Shown here in pieces: positions 16,368 to 24,024 of a stretch of 64,000 nt of DNA. Below the pieces are notes generated by a model that saw nothing but the letters and a program-made list of their open reading frames with translations, was not told the origin of the DNA and did not search any database. This DNA is from Nocardia suismassiliense (GTDB lineage: Bacteria; Actinomycetota; Actinomycetes; Mycobacteriales; Mycobacteriaceae): NCBI RefSeq assembly GCF_900269665.1, contig NZ_LT985361.1:4306723-4370722 (forward strand), given 5' to 3'. The position numbers and the translations under genes are program-made. Each line of letters starts with the position of its first letter. Within the stretch, counting starts at the first letter, position 1.

Positions 16368-17846
16368 TCAGTCATGACCGCGTCGCCGCCCTCGCCGTCG
16401 CGGCACATGCGTCGCCACCCCCATGCTCGACGAGCCGTACAGATCGCCGTGTGCCCGTTGATATTCCGCACGGATGCGCCGACCGATCGCGGGTGCGGCG
16501 GGGGCCGGGATCTCGGCGGCGGTCCGGGCGGGCCAGGTCGGTGGCTCCGCCGCACCACTGAGCGCCCAAGCCGCCTGTCTGGCCGCACCGAGCGCGACGT
16601 ATTCGATCGGCTGCGGCACGGTGACGGGGACACCGAAGATCTGCGCGGCGATCTCGGCGACCAGCGCGGACCGGGCGGCTCCGCCGATCAAGAGAATGCG
16701 CCGCACACCGGTGCCGCGCGAGCGCAGATGATCGAGCGCCTCGGCCATATTGCAGACCATGCCCTCGAACGCGGCCCGGGCGATGTGGCTGGGCCGCATG
16801 GTTTCCGGCCGCAGACCGTGCAGGCTACCGGTGGCGTGCGGCAGGTTCGGGGTACGTTCGCCGGACAGATAGGGCAGTAGTACGAGCCCGTCGGCGCCCG
16901 GGGGTGCCTGCGCGGCAAGCGATTCCAGCGTGACCAGGTCGACGCCGAGCAGATCGGCGGCGTACTCCAGCACGCGTGCGGCGTTCAACGTGCACACCAG
17001 CGGCAGGAATGCCCCTGTCGCGTCCGCGAATCCGGCCACCGCGGCGGTGGCGTCGGCGCTGGGCACGGCGCTGCGGGCGAAGACGGTACCGCTGGTGCCG
17101 AGGGACACCACCACGTCACCGTCGCCGATGCCGAGACCCAGTGCGGCGCCGGCATTGTCGCCGGTTCCGGCCGCCACGAGCACACCGGTGGGGGTGCGCC
17201 CCGCGACCTCGGCCGACTCGAGCACCCGCGGCAGTTCCGGCGTGCGCCCGCGGAAGCCGAGGGCGAGTAGGTCTTTGCGATATTCGCAGTCGGCCGGCGA
17301 CCAGTATCCGGTGCCCGAGGCGTCGCCGCGATCGGTGGTCGGTTCGGGCTCGGGCATCCCGGCCCCGCCGCCCCGCAACCGCCACGTCAGGTAGTCGTGC
17401 GGCAGCATGATCCGGGCGGTGCGGTCGGCGAGTTCCGGCTCGTGATCGGCCAGCCAGCGCAGCTTCGCCACCGTGAAGGCCGCGACCGGCACGCTGCCGA
17501 CCGCGTCGGCCCACGCCTGCGCACCACCGAGCTCGAGAATCAGCTCATCGGCCGCCGCGGCGGAGCGTGTGTCGTTCCACAGCAACGCGTCGCGCACCGG
17601 ACGCCCCGCGGCATCGAGGGCGACCAAGCCGTGCTGCTGACCGGCCACCGCGATCGCGTCGACCCGGTCCAGTAATCCGTCGCCCGCCGCGCGTAGGGCG
17701 TCCCACCAGGCCTCCGGCGCCACTTCGGTGCCGTCCGGATGCGGCGCGTGCGCCTGGTGCAGGATCTCGCCGGTGTCCGCGTCGCAGACCACCACTTTGC
17801 AGGACTGGGTGGAGCTGTCCACCCCGGCCACCTTCGCCGCGCACAT
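16368..17846 (-). CDS. xylB: FGGY carbohydrate kinase, xylulokinase-like
   Basis: 492 residues from ATG 17846, preceded by an AAGGTGGAG ribosome-binding site. The N-terminal phosphate loop is GVDSSTQSCK, the substrate-side AVAGQQHGLV matches xylulokinases, and the second-domain ATP loops are GTGDNAGAALGLG and SLGTSGTVF. Xylulokinase phosphorylates D-xylulose to xylulose 5-phosphate for the pentose-phosphate pathway. No xylose isomerase is adjacent, so the source of xylulose must lie elsewhere, or the true substrate is another ketose or polyol. The symbol rests on family similarity only. Confidence 0.85.
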   Translation of the reverse strand: MCAAKVAGVDSSTQSCKVVVCDADTGEILHQAHAPHPDGTEVAPEAWWDALRAAGDGLLDRVDAIAVAGQQHGLVALDAAGRPVRDALLWNDTRSAAAADELILELGGAQAWADAVGSVPVAAFTVAKLRWLADHEPELADRTARIMLPHDYLTWRLRGGGAGMPEPEPTTDRGDASGTGYWSPADCEYRKDLLALGFRGRTPELPRVLESAEVAGRTPTGVLVAAGTGDNAGAALGLGIGDGDVVVSLGTSGTVFARSAVPSADATAAVAGFADATGAFLPLVCTLNAARVLEYAADLLGVDLVTLESLAAQAPPGADGLVLLPYLSGERTPNLPHATGSLHGLRPETMRPSHIARAAFEGMVCNMAEALDHLRSRGTGVRRILLIGGAARSALVAEIAAQIFGVPVTVPQPIEYVALGAARQAAWALSGAAEPPTWPARTAAEIPAPAAPAIGRRIRAEYQRAHGDLYGSSSMGVATHVPRRRGRRRGHD

Positions 17847-17924
17847 AGCTCCACCTTGCACCCGAAGCGGTCGCGCTCGGCGCATTTCGGGCAATCGACG
17901 GCCGGATCGGGCACACTGGCCCGG

Positions 17925-18440
17925 GTGACCGACGATCCGGACCGACCTGCCGACGTGCATGTCCGGACCGGCGCCGGAACCCCGGTGCCGGAGCTGACCG
18001 ACGACGTGCTCACCGGAATGCTCGACGAGCCACCCGATCCGGAATGCCCGTGCATCGTTATCGACCGCGGCGACCACGACTACATCCAGACCCGTCTGCT
18101 GCCCGACGGTGTCTACGAGATCGAGCATCGCGGCGGCGGGTCGGACGAGCTGTTCCAGATGTACACCTCCGACGCTCGCCTGGTGCGTGACGTGATGTGG
18201 GCCTGGGTGGACGACGACCCGTGGTGGCGTGACACGGTCGCCTGGTATCGGGTCGATCCGGCCGTCGCCGAGGTGCAGTCGGTGCTGCACGACTTCGAGG
18301 ATCTATTGGGCGGCGTGTCGGTGCTGGACGGCATCGAAGCCGCCATGGACGACGCGATGGCCCGCGCGGACGAGTTGCTCGCCATGGACTTCGACGAGTT
18401 ACCGGCCGAGCCCGGCGATCAGCCCGGCGGCACGGCCTGA
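17925..18440 (+). CDS. hypothetical protein (171 aa)
   Basis: 171 residues from GTG 17925, taken in preference to an upstream frame that overlaps the divergent kinase. The protein is strongly acidic and Trp-rich in the centre (VMWAWVDDDPWWRDTVAWY), soluble, and has no signal peptide. No domain is recognised; it looks like the small immunity- or YwqJ-like hypothetical proteins common in actinobacteria, but this is not supported by a motif. Its 3' end overlaps the convergent GH172 gene by 22 bp. Confidence 0.65.
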   Translation: MTDDPDRPADVHVRTGAGTPVPELTDDVLTGMLDEPPDPECPCIVIDRGDHDYIQTRLLPDGVYEIEHRGGGSDELFQMYTSDARLVRDVMWAWVDDDPWWRDTVAWYRVDPAVAEVQSVLHDFEDLLGGVSVLDGIEAAMDDAMARADELLAMDFDELPAEPGDQPGGTA

Positions 18441-19444
18441 TACCACCACGCGGTGGTGGCGATCTCCGCATCCTCCAGCGGCAGATAGGTTTCGGAGTCC
18501 CGCCAGCCGAGCGCCTGCACGGTGACGCGCAGGTCCCGCTCGAAGCAGATGGGATCGCGCACATGCCAGCGGTACATGCCGTAGCGCTGGTGCGGTTGGT
18601 AGATCTCGTCGGCGGGCAGCACCTGTGGCAATCCGAGGTACTGCGTGGAGTACGGCTGATACGCCCCGTTGACGTCGAAATTCCAAGCGCCGCCGAAGTA
18701 ATCCTCGGTGCCGGTGCCGCACAGGGTCGGGAACTCGGTATCGCCGTCCATATAGAACTTGAACTCGCCCTCGCCCCACCAGCGTGGGGCGTTGGGCCGA
18801 ATCGCCTGGTAGGTACCGACATAACGCCCGGGACCCGGCACCGTGTCCAGGACGGTGTGGATGGCGGGGCTGCCTACCGGAGCACTGCGCGACCACCGAG
18901 CGTGCAGGTAGCCCGCGTCCGCGGGCACCTCCTCCTCGCTGTAGGTGATCTGGTAGTACACCGGAACCGTTCGGCCGCAGTTGTTTTCCAGCGTGATCCT
19001 GGCGTGCCCGCGAAACGGCATGGGCCAGTAGCTGTTCAAGCCGCCCGCCGGGGCGACCACGATCATCTCCGAGTCGATCAGGGCCAGTTCGTCCCAGCCG
19101 TTGCAGAACAAGTCGCCGAGCGGCGCCTCGATCGCGGGTTCGGCGGCCTCGTCCCAATACATCCGTAGCGTGATGGCCCGCAGGGCGGTGCGGTCGGTGG
19201 TCAGCCAGCAGTGACGGAGCACGCCGGGGCCGGAAATGTCTGCCAGGGTGGCGGTTTCGCCATCCGCGAGCAAGATCGAGGGCGAGATCTTCCAGCCGAT
19301 ACCGAGCAGCCGCGCCGCGTGCGCGCCGGTGCCGGTGGTCGCGCGGGCGCCGCCGCCGGGAGCGCCCGTCGGATTCTCCGCGCTGATCGACCGCGTGCGC
19401 GTGCCGTCCAGCCGCCATAGCTCCGCCGGGCGCTCGGGGGTCAT
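18419..19444 (-). CDS. DUF2961 / GH172 family glycoside hydrolase
   Basis: 341 residues. The jelly-roll DUF2961 signature is visible: GVLRHCWLTTD, ITLRMYWD, APLGDLFCNGW, RWWGEGEFKFYMDGD and CGTGTEDYFGGAW with its acidic cluster. GH172 enzymes act on furanosides (difructose anhydride, D-fructofuranose, D-arabinofuranose). Some bacterial members degrade mycobacterial D-arabinan. No signal peptide is seen, so it probably acts on imported or cytoplasmic material. Its ATG overlaps the thioredoxin stop (ATGA), so the two are translationally coupled. It lies among sugar kinases and a FucI-type isomerase, consistent with pentofuranose catabolism. Confidence 0.85.
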   Translation of the reverse strand: MTPERPAELWRLDGTRTRSISAENPTGAPGGGARATTGTGAHAARLLGIGWKISPSILLADGETATLADISGPGVLRHCWLTTDRTALRAITLRMYWDEAAEPAIEAPLGDLFCNGWDELALIDSEMIVVAPAGGLNSYWPMPFRGHARITLENNCGRTVPVYYQITYSEEEVPADAGYLHARWSRSAPVGSPAIHTVLDTVPGPGRYVGTYQAIRPNAPRWWGEGEFKFYMDGDTEFPTLCGTGTEDYFGGAWNFDVNGAYQPYSTQYLGLPQVLPADEIYQPHQRYGMYRWHVRDPICFERDLRVTVQALGWRDSETYLPLEDAEIATTAWWYQAVPPG

Positions 19445-19911
19445 AACCCGGGCCAGCCGTATCGACTCGCGGTGGCCGCCAGACCCGCCTGCCGCGAACC
19501 CGGACCGGGTGCGGCCGGTGGTGCGGGTGCGTTGGCCGGATATTGCGGTGCGTCCATTTGCTGGGCTACTTCACGGCGCAGCTTCTCCATATCCAGCCAT
19601 TTGATGTTCTGGACCAGCTCTTCGAGGGCCTCGGGCGCGAGGTAACCCGACTCGTTGTACACCAGCAGGCCTTCCCGGTACGCCATCAGCGTGGGGAAGG
19701 CGGTGATCTGCGCCGAGACCTTCATCGCTTCCTCCGCGACGGCGTCCACCATGCCGTGCACGACGTCGGGATGTCGTTCCGCCGAGGATTCGTAGACCGG
19801 GGCGAATCGCGTACACCAGCCGCACCAGTCGGCCCACCAATCGACGAGCACGATGGGGTGGCGGGCGATGACAGCATCGAAATTGTGCGGGGTCAGTGTG
19901 ACAGTGGGCAT
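19441..19911 (-). CDS. thioredoxin family protein with proline-rich tail
   Basis: 156 residues from ATG 19911. The redox motif WCGWC replaces the canonical WCGPC (about 27-31), with DWWADWCGWC as the usual leading strand and the cis-Pro in AFPTLMAYR. A Pro/Ala-rich C-terminal tail of about 35 residues follows the thioredoxin fold. The WCGWC motif suggests a redox potential different from housekeeping thioredoxin. The stop overlaps the start of the GH172 gene by 4 bp (ATGA). It lacks a signal peptide. Co-translation with a glycosidase is unusual. Confidence 0.9.
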   Translation of the reverse strand: MPTVTLTPHNFDAVIARHPIVLVDWWADWCGWCTRFAPVYESSAERHPDVVHGMVDAVAEEAMKVSAQITAFPTLMAYREGLLVYNESGYLAPEALEELVQNIKWLDMEKLRREVAQQMDAPQYPANAPAPPAAPGPGSRQAGLAATASRYGWPGL

Positions 19912-19968
19912 GAAATCCTCGTTTGAGTCCGACAGAGCAACCCTGCATCCTCGCATGATCGGCGAGGA

Positions 19969-21453
19969 TCAGGAAAACACCCCCTTGCGGTGCTGTTCGG
20001 CCGCCAGGAAATGCGTGATAGCAGTGCTGCATTCATACAGTTCGCGGTAGTGCCGATAGTACGAATCGTATTCTCCGGTACGTCCAGGATAGGGCTCGAC
20101 GGTGCTGATCACCGGATTCCATTTCGCGGTGTCGACACCCGCCGCCTCGGCCGCCAGTAGGGCATCGCCGAGGCACGCGCCGATCGTCTCGGCCGGGAGT
20201 TGTTGCGGCAGCCCGGTCACATCGGAAACGATCTGCGTCCACAGCCCGCCCTTGGTGCCGCCGCCGACCGCGACCAGTCGCCCGGCCTCGCCACCGGCCT
20301 CGGTCATGGCCGCGAGGTTGTGCCGGACGCCGTAGGCAATGCCCTCCAGCACCGCCCGGTACAGCTCGGCGCGTCCGTGGCCGAGGGTCAGGCCCGCGAT
20401 GATGCCGCGGGCAGCCGGATCGAACAGGGGAGTGCGCTCGCCGGCGAAATAGGGCAGCACCAGCAGTCCTCGGCTGCCCGGTGGCACCCGGGCCGCTTCC
20501 GTGACGAGGTCGGCGAACTCGCCGCCGACCAGAGTGCGCAGCCAGTCGGTCACCGCGCCCGAGGTCGCCATGCCCGCGGCGAGAGTGTATGTGCCGGGCC
20601 AGGTTCCGCAGGTGCCCCACAGGCCGGGATGCGGGCGTGCATCTTTCAGCACCTGCACCAGGAACATGGTGGTGCCGTACATGATCATCGCGTCGCCCGG
20701 TGCGCGCACGCCGACGCTGGCGGCCTCGGCCCAGGCGTCGATGGTGCCGGTGGTGACCGGAAGGCCGACGGGCAGACCGGTACTCGCCGCCGCCTGCGTC
20801 CCGACCCGCCCGACCACCTCGGTCGGCCAGGCGAGTTCGGGCAGCCGCAGGCCGGGCGCCACCTGTTCGGCCCAGTCGGTGGCCCACTCGCGGCGCCGCA
20901 GGTCGTACATCGGGACGCACTGGCTGGCGGATTGGTGATCGAGCACGTACCGGCCGGTGAGCCGGTGCACCAGAAAGGAGCTCGCCATCAACAGCATGCC
21001 GGTGTCCGCGGCGACCTGTGGTTCGTGGCGGGCGAGCCAGCGCAGTTTCGGCCCGACGGCTTGGCTGGTGATCGGTGACCCCGCCCGCGCCAGCACGGCT
21101 TCGGCGCCGAACTCTTCGGTGAGCTCAGCGATTTCGGTGGTCGCCCTGGTGTCGACGCCGTAGAGGATGGCGGGACGCAGGGGACGGCCGTGGGCGTCGG
21201 CCGGCAGCAGGCACGGACCGATCCCCGAGACCGCGAGCCCGTCGAGGGTCGCGCCGTCCGCCGCGGCGACGAGTTCGCCGACGATGGCGACGAAGTCGGC
21301 CCACCACACCTGCTCCGCATCGTGTTCCACCCAGCCGGGACGTGGCGTCGAAACGCCGTGCGCTCGTTCGGATCTGGCGAGTACCGCACCATGTTCATCG
21401 GTCAGCACGCCCTTCGAGCTGGCGGTGCCGAGGTCGACGCCGAGGAACCGCAT
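19969..21453 (-). CDS. FGGY carbohydrate kinase
   Basis: 494 residues from ATG 21453. The phosphate loop is GVDLGTASSKGVLTDEHG, and the ATP-binding C-domain has AVGGGTKGGLWTQI and YFAGERTPLFDP. It belongs with xylulokinase/ribulokinase-like FGGY enzymes; the position GVDTRA near 100 resembles sugar-alcohol or ketose kinases. Its start overlaps the stop of the FucI-type isomerase (TGATG), so the two are translationally coupled and should act in sequence: isomerase makes a ketose, this kinase phosphorylates it. Ribulose or fuculose would be the expected substrate. Confidence 0.87.
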   Translation of the reverse strand: MRFLGVDLGTASSKGVLTDEHGAVLARSERAHGVSTPRPGWVEHDAEQVWWADFVAIVGELVAAADGATLDGLAVSGIGPCLLPADAHGRPLRPAILYGVDTRATTEIAELTEEFGAEAVLARAGSPITSQAVGPKLRWLARHEPQVAADTGMLLMASSFLVHRLTGRYVLDHQSASQCVPMYDLRRREWATDWAEQVAPGLRLPELAWPTEVVGRVGTQAAASTGLPVGLPVTTGTIDAWAEAASVGVRAPGDAMIMYGTTMFLVQVLKDARPHPGLWGTCGTWPGTYTLAAGMATSGAVTDWLRTLVGGEFADLVTEAARVPPGSRGLLVLPYFAGERTPLFDPAARGIIAGLTLGHGRAELYRAVLEGIAYGVRHNLAAMTEAGGEAGRLVAVGGGTKGGLWTQIVSDVTGLPQQLPAETIGACLGDALLAAEAAGVDTAKWNPVISTVEPYPGRTGEYDSYYRHYRELYECSTAITHFLAAEQHRKGVFS

Positions 21454-22865
21454 CACCGGGTGAACTCGTCGAGGGCGACGCCGAGCAGGTCGCACGCCGC
21501 CCGCAGCGCCGCCCGGTGATCGCCCGGCACCGCGTGAATGTGGTTGGCGCCGAAGCGGGACAGGAAATCCTCGGCGCGGGCATCCAGCCGGGCGAACGCG
21601 TGCGGCCATTCCCAGGTGGACTGCTTCATCAGCGCTTCGTTGGTCTGGTCGTCGTAGGTCTCGAAGTCGCCCAGCATCAACTGCATTCGATAGTCGCCGT
21701 CCTTCCGGGTCAGCCGGGCCAGTGTCATGGCGCCCGGTGCGGCGAGGTGATGCACCGAGGCGCCGCCCGCCGGAAAGAAGAACACCTCCGGATACAGGTG
21801 CACCTTGGCGAGGTTCTCCGCCGGGTCCGCGCTGCGGGCCGCGAACCACGTCGCGTGCTGGCCCGAATTGCACAGGTCCCAGATGTCGCGGTCGGCGTGA
21901 TAGTGCCGCACATCGGCGAAAAGCACCGGGGTGCCCGCGATCTGCTTGAGCAGCTGCATGGTAAGCGCACCGTCCATGTCCGCCTCGGTGGCGCACACGT
22001 GTGTTTCCTTCGGCCCGTTCCAGTCGTAGGGGTCGTTGAGGAAGGCCTCGGTGATGTCCATCGTGGCGAAGTACTGGGTGAGTTCCGGCTGGCCCTTGAT
22101 CCCAGAGAAGTCCAGGCGCCGTTCGGCGATCAGCTCACGCACCGCCAGGTACGAGCGAATCTGGCGTTCGAGGATGTCCGGTGTCAGCTTCGCGCCGTCG
22201 TAATGCACGCCGGCGGCATGGCGTTCCAGCCACTCGCGGGCCGCCTTCGCCTCGCCCGCGTCGGCCAGTTCGGCACGCCGCACGATCTCCCACTGATCGA
22301 TCTCCTCGACGTCGATACCGAAGATCCGTTGCCACTGATCTGTATTGGCGACTGCCGTGTTCATCCCCATCGGCCGCCCGCCGAACCGCCCGAAGGTACT
22401 GCCGCGCAGGCTCGCCACCGCCGCGGCCGCACGAGCCCGCACGCCGATCTCCTCGATCAGCACGGGATCGTCCGGGTCGCCCCACAATCGGGTATGGCCG
22501 CGTCCGATCTGGTCGAGTGCGCCGCCGGCGGCGAGCATGCCGACCATGCCGGGCTGCACCGGGTCGATATTCGACAACAGCAGCAGCGGGCCGGGCGTCG
22601 CGCCCGCCGCGAGCATGGTGAAATGCGGGAAAGCCCAGACGGCGTAATGGAATACGGTCAGATCGACGTCGGCCCCCGCCACGCTGCGCGCCACCGAGTT
22701 GGCCAGCGCGTTGTCGCTGACGGCCGCCGCGCCGCACACCACCTCATGGCCGGCCCGCGTCAGCGCCGCCACCAAGTGATCCTCGGTGGTGCTGATGAAG
22801 TCCGCGATCCCCGCGTGCACATAGTCGCGACCGTCGGACATGCTGATTACACCGATACGGGCCAT
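21453..22865 (-). CDS. L-fucose/arabinose isomerase family protein (FucI-like)
   Basis: 470 residues from ATG 22865 (GGAGGGA upstream); an in-frame upstream extension lacks a ribosome-binding site. The FucI signatures GGRPMGMNTAV, FGIDVEEIDQWEIVRRA and CATEADMDGALTMQLL are clear. The predicted Mn ligands are Glu in TEADMDGAL, Asp in ADVRHYH and His in NHIHAVPGD. It is about 120 residues shorter than E. coli FucI, a compact version. FucI enzymes interconvert L-fucose/L-fuculose and D-arabinose/D-ribulose. Coupling to an FGGY kinase and the nearby GH172 make D-arabinose plausible, but the sequence cannot separate these substrates. Confidence 0.83.
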   Translation of the reverse strand: MARIGVISMSDGRDYVHAGIADFISTTEDHLVAALTRAGHEVVCGAAAVSDNALANSVARSVAGADVDLTVFHYAVWAFPHFTMLAAGATPGPLLLLSNIDPVQPGMVGMLAAGGALDQIGRGHTRLWGDPDDPVLIEEIGVRARAAAAVASLRGSTFGRFGGRPMGMNTAVANTDQWQRIFGIDVEEIDQWEIVRRAELADAGEAKAAREWLERHAAGVHYDGAKLTPDILERQIRSYLAVRELIAERRLDFSGIKGQPELTQYFATMDITEAFLNDPYDWNGPKETHVCATEADMDGALTMQLLKQIAGTPVLFADVRHYHADRDIWDLCNSGQHATWFAARSADPAENLAKVHLYPEVFFFPAGGASVHHLAAPGAMTLARLTRKDGDYRMQLMLGDFETYDDQTNEALMKQSTWEWPHAFARLDARAEDFLSRFGANHIHAVPGDHRAALRAACDLLGVALDEFTR

Positions 22866-22944
22866 GCCGGTCCCTCCGCGCGGGTGGGTGGGTCGGATAG
22901 ACGGTTCCACTCCAGAAATACCAGGCTGAACAGTGCGTTCGAGG

Positions 22945-22959
22945 CGATTCGCGAAATCG
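22945..22959. promoter_or_regulatory. Imperfect palindrome in the divergent isomerase/PfkB promoter region
   Basis: CGATTCGCGAAATCG lies between the divergent isomerase and PfkB starts: arms CGATT and AATCG around CGCGA. It is a plausible operator for a local regulator, but none is encoded nearby. Confidence 0.25.
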
Positions 22960-23004
22960 GGCCACCAGGCCGGTGGATGGCGTGCGATTTGCTAGGGTCG
23001 CCGG

Positions 23005-23979
23005 ATGGGAACGGACCCGGCGGGGCGGGCCGATGCCGCGACCTCATCGAACAGTCGGCAGCACCGCACCGAGGTGCTCGTTGTCGGCGCCTACTTCGCC
23101 GATCTCGTTTTTCACGGTCTGACGCGGCCGGTTCAGCCCGGTACCGAGGTGTTTGCCAGCGGCTTCGCGATACTGCCCGGCGGCGCGTTCACCCCCGCGA
23201 TGGCGATGCGCAGGCTGGGGCACGACGTGGTGTGGTCCACCGACTTCGGCACCGACCTGTTCAGCGAACAGGTCCTGGCGGCGGCCCGCGCGGAGGGCCT
23301 GGACGACAGCGGCTTTCGTTTGCATACGATGCCGGTACGCAGTGTCACCGCGGCGTTGTCGTCCCCCGAGGACCGGGCGATGGTGAGCTACCAGGATCCG
23401 GTGACCGCTTTTCCGCTTGCGACGTTGCTGCGCGAACATCGAGCACGGGTGGTGATCCTGCCGCAGCTGCTGTACGGCGCGACCGTGTACGCCGCCCTCG
23501 ACGTGGCACATCGGCTCGGGACCCAAGTTTTCATGGACTGCCAGGATGTACCGTGCACGCTCGACACACCGACGGTGCGTGAGATCCTCGCTAAGGTCGA
23601 CATTTTCGCGCCGAACGCCGACGAGGCGTTGCGGCTCACCGGTGCGCCGACCCTCGACACGGCCATCGATATCCTTGCCGACCTGGTGAAGACGCTCGTC
23701 GTCAAACGGGGGAGCGGCGGCGCCATCGCGGTCCGGGATGGTGAGCGGTGCGAGATCGATGCGGTCGCTGTCGAAGTCGTCGACACCACCGCCGCGGGTG
23801 ACTGCTTCAATGCCGGCTTCCTGCACGCGCACCTGGCCGGACACTCGCTGCCGGACTGCCTCGCCACCGCCGTGGCCTGCGGTGCGGCCGCGACCACGGC
23901 ACTCGGCTCCAGCGCCGCGCCGGACCTGACCGAGCTGCCCGGGTGGCTCGCCCGGGTGCCGCGCGCCCACCAGGTCTGA
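23005..23979 (+). CDS. PfkB-family carbohydrate kinase
   Basis: 324 residues, a standard ribokinase-fold enzyme. Two-Gly motif PGGAFTPAMAMRRLG is near 58-72. The C-terminal PfkB signature DTTAAGDCFNAGFL (about 258-271) contains the catalytic Asp. The family includes ribokinase, fructokinase and adenosine kinase, all phosphorylating sugar hydroxyls with ATP. It is divergent from the isomerase-kinase operon (139-bp gap) and followed after 45 bp by the HAD-GT20 fusion. Ribose or a related furanose is possible; the substrate cannot be assigned from sequence. Confidence 0.88.
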   Translation: MGTDPAGRADAATSSNSRQHRTEVLVVGAYFADLVFHGLTRPVQPGTEVFASGFAILPGGAFTPAMAMRRLGHDVVWSTDFGTDLFSEQVLAAARAEGLDDSGFRLHTMPVRSVTAALSSPEDRAMVSYQDPVTAFPLATLLREHRARVVILPQLLYGATVYAALDVAHRLGTQVFMDCQDVPCTLDTPTVREILAKVDIFAPNADEALRLTGAPTLDTAIDILADLVKTLVVKRGSGGAIAVRDGERCEIDAVAVEVVDTTAAGDCFNAGFLHAHLAGHSLPDCLATAVACGAAATTALGSSAAPDLTELPGWLARVPRAHQV

Positions 23980-24024
23980 AAATTCCGCACGGTTTCATGA
24001 TGCGTTCCTGCTATCGTTGCGTAG

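Noticed and set aside
21342..23582. A 746-residue open frame antisense to the isomerase and kinase
   Set aside because: Composition (Arg, His, Gly, Val rich) is that of a shadow frame in GC-rich DNA; the opposite strand carries convincing motifs.
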